Source of the DNA: Methylobacterium sp. E-005
Lineage (GTDB): Bacteria; Pseudomonadota; Alphaproteobacteria; Rhizobiales; Beijerinckiaceae
Direction of reading: 5' to 3'
Assembly: GCF_022829725.1 (NCBI RefSeq)
Contig: NZ_JAKSYG010000207.1
Span: 1 to 64,000 of the forward strand
Length of the DNA: 64,000 nt
In this document: positions 7,963 to 15,367 of the stretch, piece by piece
Position numbering within the stretch: the first letter of the stretch is position 1
Layout: the number at the start of each line of letters is the position of its first letter
Notes under the pieces: generated by a model
Told to the model about the DNA's origin: nothing
The model's input: the letters and a program-made list of their open reading frames with translations, nothing else
Database searches by the model: none
Made by a program: the position numbers and the translations under genes

Positions 7963-9123
7963 ATGTCAGACGGATTCGCGGCCCGTACCGTCGCGGCGGC
8001 CAACGGCGTAGCCCAGGACGCAGCCTTCGGGGCGGTCATCGCGCCGATCCACCTGTCGACCACCTTCAAGTTCCCGGCCTTCGAACAGCCCGGCCCCTAC
8101 GACTATTCGCGCCTCGGCAACCCGACGCGGGACGCACTCGCCGACACGATCGCCAAGCTGGAAGGCGGGGCCCGGGCCGTGATGGTGGCGAGCGGCATGG
8201 CAGCGCTCGACCTCGCCATGTCGAGCCTGCGGCCCGGCGACCTGCTGGTCGCGCCGCACGATCTGTACGGCGGCACCCACCGCCTGCTGAGCTTCCGCGC
8301 CGCCCGGGGCCATTACCGTGTCGACTTCGTCGACCAGACCGACCCGGACGCGTTGACCGCGGCGCTGGCCAAGCGGCCGAAGGTGGTGCTCGTCGAGACG
8401 CCGAGCAACCCGCTGATGCGGGTGGTGGATGTCCGGCGCGTCACCGCCGCCGCGAAGGCGGTCGGCGCCCTGGCGGTGGTCGACAACACCTTCCTGTCGC
8501 CGGCCCTGCAGCAGCCGATCGCCCTGGGGGCGGATCTCGTGGTCCATTCCACCACGAAATTCCTCAACGGCCATTCGGACGTGATCGGCGGGGCCGTCAT
8601 TGCGGCCGACAAGGCGACGGGCGAGGAGCTGGCCGCCTGGGCGAACACGATCGGCGTCACGGGCTCGCCGCTCGATGCCTACCTGACGCTCCGGGGCCTG
8701 CGCACCCTGTTCGTACGGGTGGAACAGCAGCAGCGGAACGCGGGCCGGATCGCCGCCTTCCTCGACGCGCATCCGGCGGTGAGTCGCGTCCACTATCCCG
8801 GCCTCCCGTCCCATCCCGGCCACGCCCTCGCCAGGGCGCAGCAGGCGGGGTTCGGTGCGATGCTGAGCTTCGAGCTCGCGGGCGGGCTCGACGCGGTGCG
8901 GGCCTTCGTGAGTGCCGTGCGGGTCTTCACGCTCGCCGAGTCGCTCGGCGGGGTCGAGAGCCTCGTCGCCCATCCGCCGACCATGACGCATGCCGCGATG
9001 GACCCGGAGGCGCGGGCGATCGCCGGCATCACCGACGGGCTGCTGCGCCTCTCCGTGGGGCTGGAGGCCGAGGAGGATCTCCTGGCCGACCTCGCGCGCG
9101 GCCTCGACGCGGTGGGCGGCTGA
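7963..9123 (+). CDS. metB: Cystathionine gamma-synthase-type PLP enzyme
   Basis: 386 residues, the normal length. Residues match E. coli MetB closely from memory: IAPIHLSTTFKF, YDYSRLGNPTRD, PGDLLVAPHDLYGG, VVDNTFLSPALQQP and the PLP lysine block HSTTKFLNGHSDVIGG with Lys199. It should condense O-acylhomoserine with cysteine to make cystathionine in methionine biosynthesis (trans-sulfuration). A cystathionine gamma/beta-lyase role is possible, because this fold is shared, but the MetB-specific blocks favour synthase. The start is the ATG eight bases after GGAG. The 74-base leader has a small GGCCGG hairpin but does not fit a SAM-II riboswitch. It appears to be a single-gene unit. Confidence 0.86.
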   Translation: MSDGFAARTVAAANGVAQDAAFGAVIAPIHLSTTFKFPAFEQPGPYDYSRLGNPTRDALADTIAKLEGGARAVMVASGMAALDLAMSSLRPGDLLVAPHDLYGGTHRLLSFRAARGHYRVDFVDQTDPDALTAALAKRPKVVLVETPSNPLMRVVDVRRVTAAAKAVGALAVVDNTFLSPALQQPIALGADLVVHSTTKFLNGHSDVIGGAVIAADKATGEELAAWANTIGVTGSPLDAYLTLRGLRTLFVRVEQQQRNAGRIAAFLDAHPAVSRVHYPGLPSHPGHALARAQQAGFGAMLSFELAGGLDAVRAFVSAVRVFTLAESLGGVESLVAHPPTMTHAAMDPEARAIAGITDGLLRLSVGLEAEEDLLADLARGLDAVGG

Positions 9124-9132
9124 GCCCCCCGC

Positions 9133-9900
9133 TCAGCCCTCCTCGATCACGCTGAACCCGGCTTCGTCCTCGACCACCCGGAACCGGGAGAGCCGCAGGG
9201 TCTGGGAGCGCTCCGCGGCTTCGTCCCGGCACTTGAGGACGTGGACCGCCCGGTTGACCACCTGCAGGTTCGGCGCCCCCCAATAGGCGAGGAGGTCCGG
9301 CCAGGGGCGGGTGCGGTGCTCCCGCCAGACTTGGTAGAGCGGCAGGGCATGGTCGACTTCGGCGGTGCGCAGCAGCCGCTTGCCGGAGGTCGCGCAGCGG
9401 TGCCGCTGGCGGAGTTTCAGCGCCCGGACCTGGGCGTGCGGGGCGAGCCAGAATTTCCAGGCCGTGACACAGGCCGCGTGCCAAGCGGCCCGGGCGTTGG
9501 GCACACCGCTGCCCCAGAGGTCCCGGTGCCAGCCGAACCGGTAGACCGGCTGGCCGCAGATGCAGCAAGCGCCGCGGCCCCGGGCGAAGGCGGGATCGCG
9601 ATAGGGAGCGGGCGGCGTCCGGAAGCTGCCGGCGCGCCCCTCCCCCGATCCGTCACGGTCGAGCTGCCACATCCAGCCCTCCGGCGTCCCGGAGCGGGCC
9701 GCCAGGGCACGGGCGAGCCGGTCGGCCCGGAGGACGTGGTTGCGCCAATAGCTCTCGACGGCGAGCCGCGGCGTCGGCGGGATCAGCGGCCGCGTGAGCG
9801 CGTGCCGGAGGACCGGGGCAGGAAAGATCGGCGGCAGTGCCCGCTCCAGCCGCGCCTGAGACTTCTGATTGCGAAGATCGCGCCACTGCGAGGTTGTCAT
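9133..9900 (-). CDS. HNH-like/zinc-knuckle protein of unknown function
   Basis: 255 residues, converging on metB with a nine-base gap. I do not recognise a named family. Visible features: a basic N terminus; CCICGQPVYRFGWHRDLW and WHAACV, which together give a CxxC...H...HxxxC zinc-ribbon pattern (about 110-145); CATSGKRLLRTAEVDHALPLYQVW near 168-192, where EVDHALPL resembles the DH core of HNH nucleases; and a following NLQVVNRAVHVLKCRDEA segment comparable to the N...H of an HNH beta-beta-alpha metal motif. An HNH endonuclease or HNH-derived binding protein is therefore plausible. No signal peptide or membrane segment. Confidence 0.7.
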   Translation of the reverse strand: MTTSQWRDLRNQKSQARLERALPPIFPAPVLRHALTRPLIPPTPRLAVESYWRNHVLRADRLARALAARSGTPEGWMWQLDRDGSGEGRAGSFRTPPAPYRDPAFARGRGACCICGQPVYRFGWHRDLWGSGVPNARAAWHAACVTAWKFWLAPHAQVRALKLRQRHRCATSGKRLLRTAEVDHALPLYQVWREHRTRPWPDLLAYWGAPNLQVVNRAVHVLKCRDEAAERSQTLRLSRFRVVEDEAGFSVIEEG

Positions 9901-9980
9901 GCCACGGTGGGGCTAGCAGATGGCGGCCCTCACGGCGATGACGCCACCGCCACAGGGGCGGCGGCCCTTGGTGAATGAAA

Positions 9981-9996
9981 CGTTTCACGTGAAACA
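9981..9996. promoter_or_regulatory. parS-like ParB box, site 1
   Basis: CGTTTCACGTGAAACA matches the bacterial parS consensus TGTTTCACGTGAAACA at 15 of 16 positions, with an intact palindromic core. It lies in the 400-base gap upstream of the hydroxyacid dehydrogenase. See sites 2 and 3 at 36615 and 44168. Confidence 0.7.
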
Positions 9997-10300
9997 ACGG
10001 CGCCCGCGTTGCCAGGATGCAAGGCGGATTCTAAGGGCGAAGGAGAGGTTTCGGGTATCGGTGCGTGGTGCAGACGTCGGATATGGGATTCGAGAGGGCG
10101 AGCCCTTTGGCGGGGTACCGGGGTAGAGCCCAGATATCGGTCGACGACCGACAATCGAGCTTCGCCCATCCCCAGCATGGCTCCGCCCCGCACCCGCAAA
10201 AGGTCACGGACCTTTTGAAACCACGCTCTTGGGTGATGCGCCCTGGCAGGATCAGGCTTGGCGCGCGAACCCGTCTCTCAGGTCGGCGAAGGATAGCCCT
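9997..10300. other. Intergenic region, no gene seen
   Basis: Apart from the parS-like site just before it, this stretch shows no supportable ORF, tRNA or terminator. It presumably carries the promoter of the downstream dehydrogenase gene, although I find no clear -35/-10 pair. Confidence 0.4.
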
Positions 10301-11281
10301 GTGATCACCGGTCCGTGCCTCATCGTTCAGCCGATCCACGCGGCGGGCCTCGACCGGCTCCGCGCGGCCGGGCTGGAGCCGCGTCCGGCCCGCGGCACCG
10401 ATGCCGAGACCTTGGCTCGCGACGTCGAAGGCTGCGTCGCGGTCATCACCCGCAACACCGGTTTCCCGGCCGAGGCCATCGCGGCGGCATCGGATCTGCG
10501 GGTGATCGGCGTCCACGGCACGGGCACGGACCACGTCGCCAAGGCGGCGGCGACCGAGGCGGGGATCGTGGTGGTCAACACGCCCGGCGCCAACGCCGTC
10601 TCGGTGGCCGAACAGACCCTGGCGCTGATCTTCGCCCTGGCGAAGGCCCTGCCCGGGGCCGACCGGTCGGTCCGGCAGGGCGACGACACCTTCAAGTTCA
10701 CCACCCGCTTGGTCGAACTCGCGGGCCTCACCCTGGGCCTCGTCGGCTTTGGTGCGATCGGACAGACCACCGCCCGGCTCGGCTCCGCCCTGGGCCTGCG
10801 GGTGCTGGCCTACGGGCCGAGCCGCCCGGAGACGGATTTCGCCACGGCCGGGGCTCTGCGCGCCACCTCGGTCGAGGCCGTGCTGGCGGAGGCCGACATC
10901 GTCTCGCTGCACCTGCCGCTCACCGCCAGCACCCGCCAGCTGATCGGGCGGGCGCAGCTCGCCCGGATGAAGCCGGGGGCCTTCCTGATCAACACCAGCC
11001 GCGGCGGCCTGATCGACGAGGCCGCCCTGGTAGAGGCGTTGGAAGCCGGCACGATCGCGGGCGCCGGGCTCGACGTCACCGCGCAGGAGCCGTTGCCCCC
11101 CGGCCATCCCCTCGCCCGTCAGGACCGGGTGATCCTGACCCCCCATGTCGGCGGCTCGACTGAGGCGGCGCTGATCCGTACCGCCGAGACCGCCGCGGCC
11201 CGGGTGATCGATGTGCTCGCCGGCCGACATCCGGGCGGTCTGGTCAATCCCGAGGTGTGGGATCAGCGGCGCCGGGCGTGA
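10301..11281 (+). CDS. D-isomer-specific 2-hydroxyacid dehydrogenase (SerA-like)
   Basis: 326 residues from the GTG preceded by AAGGA at good spacing. NAD-binding Rossmann motif GFGAIG at 149-154. Catalytic triad of the family: Arg234 (NTSRGG), Glu263 (AQEPLPPGHP) and His282 (PHVGGS). The N-terminal and C-terminal flavodoxin-like halves form the substrate domain. It reduces a 2-keto acid (hydroxypyruvate, glyoxylate or phosphohydroxypyruvate) or runs in reverse. It lacks the C-terminal ACT domain of regulated SerA. In a methylotroph a hydroxypyruvate or glyoxylate role is attractive but not shown by the sequence. No obvious operon partner. Confidence 0.88.
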   Translation: MITGPCLIVQPIHAAGLDRLRAAGLEPRPARGTDAETLARDVEGCVAVITRNTGFPAEAIAAASDLRVIGVHGTGTDHVAKAAATEAGIVVVNTPGANAVSVAEQTLALIFALAKALPGADRSVRQGDDTFKFTTRLVELAGLTLGLVGFGAIGQTTARLGSALGLRVLAYGPSRPETDFATAGALRATSVEAVLAEADIVSLHLPLTASTRQLIGRAQLARMKPGAFLINTSRGGLIDEAALVEALEAGTIAGAGLDVTAQEPLPPGHPLARQDRVILTPHVGGSTEAALIRTAETAAARVIDVLAGRHPGGLVNPEVWDQRRRA

Positions 11282-11384
11282 CGCCATCGGTTCGCGATCG
11301 GCCGCGGCACAGCGCCATGACTCAAGCGCATGAAGAAGGTCAGCGATACCGTCATCTATGCATGCCTTAAACGGCCCGATGCCA

Positions 11385-11413
11385 TTGCTCGCCGCACTGC
11401 GATATCCTATGTG
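11385..11413 (+). promoter_or_regulatory. Candidate promoter of small RNA copy 1
   Basis: TTGCTC (11385-11390), 17-base spacer, TATGTG (11408-11413). The start predicted seven bases later (about 11420) coincides with the first base of the 5' hairpin of the small RNA, which supports the call. Confidence 0.5.
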
Positions 11414-11419
11414 TGCATT

Positions 11420-11510
11420 GCGGGATGGCGATGGCGTCGCCCTCCCGCTGCCCTTCTTGGGCGTTTCCTCCCTAGACTTCGGGCCGCTCCTTCGGGAGTG
11501 GCCTTTTTTG
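11420..11510 (+). ncRNA. Three-hairpin small RNA with exposed CCTCCC, copy 1
   Basis: Hairpin 1 (11420-11448) pairs GCGGGA with TCCCGC and GGCGA with TCGCC around a TGGCG loop. Hairpin 2 (11450-11462) pairs GCCC with GGGC. Then comes a single-stranded GTTTCCTCCCTAGACTTC (11463-11480), followed by a terminator hairpin. The copy at 29849 has the same plan with compensating changes in hairpin 1 and the same single-stranded segment. CCTCCC can pair with Shine-Dalgarno sequences. The layout recalls alphaproteobacterial small RNAs of the suhB-motif/alpha-r14 kind; that family name is from memory and needs a covariance-model search. Confidence 0.75.
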
Positions 11511-11514
11511 TTTT
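11482..11514 (+). terminator. Rho-independent terminator of small RNA copy 1
   Basis: GGCCGCTCC (11482-11490), loop TTCG, GGAGTGGCC (11495-11503), nine pairs with one G-T, followed by TTTTTTGTTTT. A strong intrinsic terminator and the 3' end of the small RNA. Confidence 0.88.
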
Positions 11515-11613
11515 CGGCCTGTGATCCGCTGCCAAGCCGGCGGGCCGCCGCAAATTCAGATCCCGACGAAGCAGTCAAGCGGAACCGGGAGCTTGACCGT
11601 ACGTTTTCCCGGC

Positions 11614-12087
11614 ATGAAATACGCCCGCTCCACCCTCGCGACCACGGTCCTTGCCGTATTCGGGCTGGGCATGGCTGCTCAGAACCTGCATTCGCACGAT
11701 CGCGACGACCGGGCGCGGCCCGCCGCGGCCGCCCCCCGGGTCACCCCGGTGGCCTGGACCGATCCGCCGGCACGCCGTGCCCCCGAGACGACCGGGACAC
11801 TCGCTGTGCCGTCGCCGGCCGCCCTGCCCGCGGCGACTCTATCGGCCCCCGCTTCGGCGGCGCTCCCCAACACGCCCCGCAGGAGCACCGCGCTTCATCA
11901 TGGGAAGGGTGCGGAGCGGAATCGAGCCCGGCTCGCCCGTCTGCATCGCCCCGCCCGCGCCCGCACCGCGGCGGTCGATCCGGCCATGATCCCGCAAGCT
12001 GCGCCGCAGCCCGCGTCACAGGCCAGCCAGCGAATCGACCCGATCGGCGACATCCTGCGCGGTCTCGGATTCGGCCGCGACAGCTGA
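11614..12087 (+). CDS. Small secreted Pro/Ala/Arg-rich hypothetical protein
   Basis: 157 residues from the ATG that begins a signal-peptide-like segment (MKYARSTLATTVLAVFGLGM, then AAQ as a possible cleavage site). The mature part is low complexity, rich in Ala, Pro and Arg, with no recognisable domain, and ends in DPIGDILRGLGFGRDS. The ribosome binding site is weak. The likely location is periplasmic. A real but uninformative gene is my best reading; the possibility of a spurious frame in GC-rich DNA remains. Confidence 0.55.
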   Translation: MKYARSTLATTVLAVFGLGMAAQNLHSHDRDDRARPAAAAPRVTPVAWTDPPARRAPETTGTLAVPSPAALPAATLSAPASAALPNTPRRSTALHHGKGAERNRARLARLHRPARARTAAVDPAMIPQAAPQPASQASQRIDPIGDILRGLGFGRDS

Positions 12088-12149
12088 CCCCGGGGCGCGG
12101 GGAGCATCAGGCCTTCCGCAAGCCGACGGCTTCCCTGCACTATAAGGCT

Positions 12150-12512
12150 CTACTCGACGTGGATGGTGAGCTTCATCTTCGGGTGGATGCCGCACTGGAT
12201 CACGAAATCCCCCGGCTCGGACAAGGTCAGCCGCGTTTCGGCGCCGGGCTCCTGGTCGCCGGCATCGAACGAGAACCTGTCCGCCTCGATGAAGGCGTGG
12301 TGGGTCAGGCCGTCATCGCCATTGCGCAGGGTGATGGTGTCGCCCTGGCGCAGATACAGGTCGGTCGGCGCATACTGCCGCCCCTTCTGCAGCACGATCC
12401 GGACTGCGCTCGACAGGGTCGCCCGCGCCACGTCCGGTGCCACACTGGAGCCCGCCAGGGTCAGCGTACCGACAATAAGGAGAGAGCGCAGGCACCTGCT
12501 GCGAGGAGGCAT
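12150..12512 (-). CDS. Periplasmic cupredoxin (plastocyanin/amicyanin-like, type 1 copper)
   Basis: 120 residues starting at the ATG that opens a signal peptide (MPPRSRCLRSLLIVGTLTLA, cleavage near ARA-TL). The mature part, about 90 residues, is a cupredoxin. Copper ligands are visible: His71 or His72 (THHAF), Cys107, His110 and Met113 (CGIHPKMK). Upstream in-frame ATGs would give a longer product without a proper leader. It should carry single electrons in the periplasm. Small cupredoxins of this type are often annotated as methylamine-utilization proteins, but no mau genes are nearby, so the partner is unknown. Confidence 0.85.
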   Translation of the reverse strand: MPPRSRCLRSLLIVGTLTLAGSSVAPDVARATLSSAVRIVLQKGRQYAPTDLYLRQGDTITLRNGDDGLTHHAFIEADRFSFDAGDQEPGAETRLTLSEPGDFVIQCGIHPKMKLTIHVE

Positions 12513-12612
12513 GATGGCGTCCGCGGTGGTCTTGAACGGTCCCGGCCAACCCGGATCGCTCACGGGGGTGTCGGGCGTGTTGCATCGCATGGTGACGGAT
12601 GCCCCCCAACGA

Positions 12613-12630
12613 AACGATACGACCATCGTT
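12613..12630. promoter_or_regulatory. Inverted repeat upstream of cupredoxin gene
   Basis: AACGAT-N6-ATCGTT, perfect six-base arms, about 100 bases upstream of the cupredoxin start in an AT-rich island (12610-12700) that contrasts with the GC-rich surroundings. Its location suits an operator for the leftward cupredoxin transcript. Confidence 0.4.
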
Positions 12631-12701
12631 ACGATTTTATCGAATTTTCGGAATCGGCCATCTCTCTACTGAGTGTGCTCAATCTTGTACAGTATTGACG
12701 C

Positions 12702-13640
12702 CTAAATCCGGGGCTCCCGTGCGCAGTCGTAGGCCGCCAGGGCGTGGCTGACATGGTCGCGGAACACCCGGACCCGCGCCGGCAATTCGCGCCCGGCCAA
12801 GGTCACGGCGCGCAGGGCCGCGCCGCGGCTCGCCCAGGGGGCCAGCACGCGCTGGAGCTGCCCCGCCGCCACGGCCCGGGCGGCCACCAGCGTGGGGAGA
12901 TGGCCGATTCCCGCGCCCGCCAGGGTCAGACGATGGGCGGTGGCGAAGTCGCTGACGCGGATCGCCGGGTTGACGGTGAGCGGCTCGGTGCGGCCCTGTC
13001 CATCGCTCAGCGCCAGCGCCCCCGTGCCGAACCGCTCGCGGGCCAGGATCAGGTCGTGGTCGTGCAGGGCGGCGAGGTCCACCGGGGCCGGCCGGCGCAG
13101 CAGGTAGGCCGGGGCGGCGTAGAGGGCCGCCGCCAGCGTCGCCAGGACGACGGCGCGGTAGCCGGTTTCCTCGGCGCTGCCGAGGCGCAGGGCGAGGTCG
13201 ATCCGGTTGGCCGCCAGGTCGAGGCGCGCATCGGTGTTCAGCATCTCCACGGTGATCTGCGGATAGGCTTCGCGAAAACGCGCGACGATCTCGGGCATCA
13301 CCTCGATGCCGAAATCGATCGAGGTCGTGATCCGCAGGTGCCCCGCCGGCACCGTGCGGGCATCGCGGGCGGTCTCGGCGGCCTCGTCGAGGAGCGTCAG
13401 GCTCTCCTGGGCCTTGGCGTAGAAGGCGAGCCCCTCGGCGGTGGGCGAGACCGCCCGGGAGGTCCGCGCCATCAGCCGGACACCGAGCGCCCGCTCCAGC
13501 CGGGAGACCCGCCGGCTGACGCTGCCCTTGGTCTCCCGCAGGCTCGCGGCGGCCGCCGTCACGGTGCCGAGATCGACGACGGTGCAGAAGGCCCGCACGT
13601 CGTCGAGCCCGCCGCGGAATGTTTCCGTTCTGGCAACCAT
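12702..13640 (-). CDS. LysR-family transcriptional regulator
   Basis: 312 residues. N-terminal winged HTH (about 12-70: GTVTAAAASLRETKGSVSRRVSRLERALGVRLMARTSR read in parts) and a periplasmic-binding-protein-like effector domain (about 95-300). The start was placed at the ATG before VARTETFRGG; longer frames overlap the divergent yceI leader. It diverges from the YceI gene 100 bases away, the usual geometry for a LysR regulator and its target. The effector is unknown. Confidence 0.88.
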   Translation of the reverse strand: MVARTETFRGGLDDVRAFCTVVDLGTVTAAAASLRETKGSVSRRVSRLERALGVRLMARTSRAVSPTAEGLAFYAKAQESLTLLDEAAETARDARTVPAGHLRITTSIDFGIEVMPEIVARFREAYPQITVEMLNTDARLDLAANRIDLALRLGSAEETGYRAVVLATLAAALYAAPAYLLRRPAPVDLAALHDHDLILARERFGTGALALSDGQGRTEPLTVNPAIRVSDFATAHRLTLAGAGIGHLPTLVAARAVAAGQLQRVLAPWASRGAALRAVTLAGRELPARVRVFRDHVSHALAAYDCAREPRI

Positions 13641-13740
13641 GGGGTTCCGGATAGCAGGCTCAACCGCGGCCGTGAACGGCGCTAGACGACCCGGATGGCG
13701 CGCCGAATCGCGCCCGACCGTTGCGCACGTGGAGATACCC

Positions 13741-14349
13741 TTGAAGTCGATTCTCGCCTCCGGCCTGCTGGCCCTGCTGGTTGCCACCCCGGCCCTCGCC
13801 CAGACGCCCCCGACCCGCGATCCGGCGCAGATCCAGGCCGGCACCTACGCGGTCGATCCCGGCCACACCCAGGTCGGCTGGCGCGTGTCCCATATGGGCT
13901 TCTCGAACTACACGGGCGGCTTCTCGGACGTGTCGGGCACGCTGGAGCTGCAGCCGAAGAACCCGGCGGCGGCGAAGCTGTCGGTGAAGATCCCGGTCGC
14001 CTCAGTGACGACGACCAGCGCCAAGCTCACCGACGAGCTGAAGGGCGACCAGTGGCTCGACGCCGCGAAGTTCCCCGACATGACCTTCGTGTCCACCAAG
14101 GTCGCGCCCGCCGGCAAGGACCACGCGAAGGTGACGGGCGACCTGACGCTCCACGGCGTGACCAAACCGGTGACCCTCGACGTCACCCTGGTGGGCGCCG
14201 GCGTGAATCCGCTGAGCAAGAAATACACGGTCGGCTTCGAGGCCACCGGCACGCTCAAGCGTTCGGAGTTCGGGGTGAAGACCTACGTGCCGCTGATCGG
14301 CGACGAGTTGCACCTCACCATCGCGGGGGCGTTCGAGAAGCAGGATTGA
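13741..14349 (+). CDS. YceI-family periplasmic lipid-binding protein
   Basis: 202 residues with a signal peptide (MKSILASGLLALLVATPALA, cleavage before QTPP). The start is a TTG placed six bases after GGAG; the frame continues upstream, but only this start gives a clean leader. The body matches the YceI lipocalin-like family, which binds isoprenoid lipids: YAVDPGHTQVGWRVSHMGF near the N terminus, a central DVSGTLEL strand, FPDMTFVSTKV, LTLHGVTKPV and a terminal GDELHLTIAGAFEK. Possible roles are isoprenoid/quinone handling or stress. The divergent LysR gene is the likely regulator. Confidence 0.9.
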   Translation: MKSILASGLLALLVATPALAQTPPTRDPAQIQAGTYAVDPGHTQVGWRVSHMGFSNYTGGFSDVSGTLELQPKNPAAAKLSVKIPVASVTTTSAKLTDELKGDQWLDAAKFPDMTFVSTKVAPAGKDHAKVTGDLTLHGVTKPVTLDVTLVGAGVNPLSKKYTVGFEATGTLKRSEFGVKTYVPLIGDELHLTIAGAFEKQD

Positions 14350-14500
14350 GGGCGGGCTCATAGGCTGGAGCCGCTTCGCGGCGCGTTCTCTCCTTCCGAG
14401 AACCACCACGAAGGCCCCCGCGTCTCTCCCCGCTCCCTCTGCGGGGGCTTGCGGATTCACTCATCAGGTCCAGACACGCCGGTTCCGGATCGAGCGGGGG

Positions 14501-14643
14501 TCCCCTCTCCCGTGCGGGACAGGGACAGGGTGAGGGTTGAGAACTCTCAGAATGAGGCGCGACCAGTACACGCCGCAAGGTTGTGCCCCGTCCTGAATCT
14601 TCTCGTCCCTCACCCCACCCCTCTCCCGCATGGGAGAGGGGGT
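14501..14643. repeat. Inverted pair of CCTCTCCC palindromes (REP-like)
   Basis: Two copies of the CCCCTCTCCCGTGCGGGA-type palindrome with flanking GGGTGAGGG lie in opposite orientation (14501-14538 and 14606-14643). The surrounding 14350-14788 region has no gene. Related elements occur near 22861, 34551, 45359, 48423 and 50802. Confidence 0.7.
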
Positions 14644-14788
14644 CGGTCGCGCTCTGCCACGAACGGCGAGGCCCGACCCAGATGTGTGCATCCGGTAGCT
14701 GCGGGGGGAGGGAGACGCGCGGTGCAGTCCGACGTTTCCGAATGAAATCGGCCCCAGCCGAGACAGGCGCCAGCGGCGCGACAGCCCC

Positions 14789-15367
14789 CTACCCCGGCCG
14801 GTCCTCCGACCCGGTCCCCAGCGCCCGCTGGACCATCACGCTGTCGGCCCAGTGGCCATACTTGAACGCCACCGCCCGCAGGTAGCCGACCCGATCGAAG
14901 CCGCAGGCCTCGTGGAGGCGCAGCGACGCCTCGTTCTCGGCGTCGATGTAACCGATGATCTGCCGGTAGCCGCCGGCCGCGCAGGCTTCGATCAGCGCCG
15001 GCAGCAGCCGCCGGCCGATCCCCGCATGCAGGTGGTCGGGATGCACGTAGATCGAGTGCTTGAGCGTGTAGCGATAGGCCGGGCGCTTCCGGAACGGCAC
15101 CGCGTAGGCATAGCCCGCCACCACGCCGCCGCGATCGGCCACGAGGTGCGGCAGGCGCTTCTTGCGCATCGACTTGCGGCGCCGCTTCAGGTCGTCGGGT
15201 AGCATCCGCGCCTCCTCGAAGGCCCCGACATCGCCCACGCCCTTGCCGATATGGTGCTCGTAGATCGCCACCATCGCCTCGAGATCCGCGTCCGACGAGG
15301 GGCGGATGACGATGTCCGGGGAAGGCCGTGCGACGACCGGGCCGGGGGGCTCGACCTCGATCTCCAT
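14789..15367 (-). CDS. GNAT-family N-acetyltransferase
   Basis: 192 residues. After a short tail rich in Pro and Val, residues 20-185 form a GNAT domain. The acetyl-CoA pyrophosphate-binding motif is HAGIGRRLLPALIEACA, followed by IIGYIDAENEASLRLHEACGF, typical of phosphinothricin/amino-acid acetyltransferases. Its ATG overlaps the stop codon of the preceding decarboxylase (TGATG), so translation is coupled. An amine or amino-acid derivative from the decarboxylase reaction is therefore a sensible substrate guess, for example acetylation of a polyamine, but this is inference from context only. Confidence 0.87.
   Translation of the reverse strand: MEIEVEPPGPVVARPSPDIVIRPSSDADLEAMVAIYEHHIGKGVGDVGAFEEARMLPDDLKRRRKSMRKKRLPHLVADRGGVVAGYAYAVPFRKRPAYRYTLKHSIYVHPDHLHAGIGRRLLPALIEACAAGGYRQIIGYIDAENEASLRLHEACGFDRVGYLRAVAFKYGHWADSVMVQRALGTGSEDRPG

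Noticed and set aside
10031-11578. 515-codon minus-strand frame across the hydroxyacid dehydrogenase and small RNA
   Set aside because: Covers a structured RNA and a clear dehydrogenase; no domain in the translation.
14501-14643. CRISPR-like or terminator interpretation of the CCTCTCCC repeats
   Set aside because: Copies are palindromic, irregularly spaced, without regular spacers, and lack T-tracts; a REP-like repeat fits better.
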